Positions 63,985 through 64,000 of a DNA stretch of 64,000 nt are shown here, one piece after another. The translations under genes were made by a program, and so were the position numbers. Each line of letters opens with the position of its first letter. The stretch's first letter is position 1. The stretch comes from Durusdinium trenchii (taxonomy: Eukaryota; Sar; Dinophyceae; Suessiales; Symbiodiniaceae). Below the pieces are notes generated by a model. It was given only the letters and a program-made list of their open reading frames with translations, had not been told where the DNA came from and searched no databases. The stretch is taken from assembly GCA_963970005.1 (NCBI GenBank), contig CAXAMN010013947.1:68047-132046 (forward strand), read 5' to 3'.

Positions 63985-64000
63985 GTCAAAAGATTAGCAG

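Overview
The window looks like eukaryotic nuclear DNA from a dinoflagellate, probably a Symbiodiniaceae/Suessiales-type alga. The basis is low gene density, exon-sized open frames rather than operons, abundant GT/CA and TA microsatellites, a Ty1/copia element whose protease motif (LDSACQRTCCG) and extra methyltransferase-like domain fit the dinoflagellate copia lineage, a decayed LINE, and no bacterial-style gene packing. This assignment is inference; no rRNA, tRNA or spliced-leader sequence was recognised. Layout: 1-3.0 kb, nothing firm. 3.0-5.2 kb, first cluster of a structured repeat family. 5.2-24 kb, mostly unassigned DNA with a TrpF-like two-exon gene piece (7.9-9.2 kb, minus), a lipase-like exon (16.8-17.2 kb, minus), a possible membrane-anchor exon (22.3-22.5 kb, minus) and a tandemly duplicated block holding a GC-rich minisatellite (22.6-24.3 kb). 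24-30 kb, no firm gene. 30.24-30.63 kb, a foldback/MITE-like element. 32-33.3 kb, a dead LINE reverse transcriptase next to a 13-bp minisatellite (33.4-34.2 kb). 34.5-36 kb, low-complexity RS/Pro-rich open frames. 36-40.5 kb, second cluster of the structured family. 46.98-55.52 kb, an essentially complete but frameshifted Ty1/copia element on the minus strand. 58.5-62.3 kb, a second minisatellite patch and a third, inverted cluster of the structured family. 63.4-64 kb, a decayed Gag with a zinc knuckle. The most unusual content is the structured family. Thirteen copies of a ~100-nt core, in six very different sequence versions and both orientations, keep the same arrangement: GCAGGGG, stem A, a loop that pairs downstream (stem B, so a pseudoknot), the invariant linker AACGAAG, stem B', stem C usually capped by GACG, then a conserved ACCTGC end. 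The stems change by compensating substitutions while the single-stranded parts stay fixed, which is what selection on an RNA (or folded ssDNA) structure leaves behind. The cores sit inside a larger modular unit (called alpha, beta, gamma, delta and epsilon here) bounded by short GT runs, whose other modules carry further covarying hairpins. One ~1.57 kb run of modules occurs twice as an inverted pair about 20 kb apart. The copia element reads, in minus-strand order, LTR, primer site, Gag, zinc knuckle, protease, a Cys-pair spacer, a cytosine-methyltransferase-like domain, integrase, reverse transcriptase, RNase H, LTR. It has a perfect 5-bp target duplication, yet many frame breaks, so it is probably not autonomous now.
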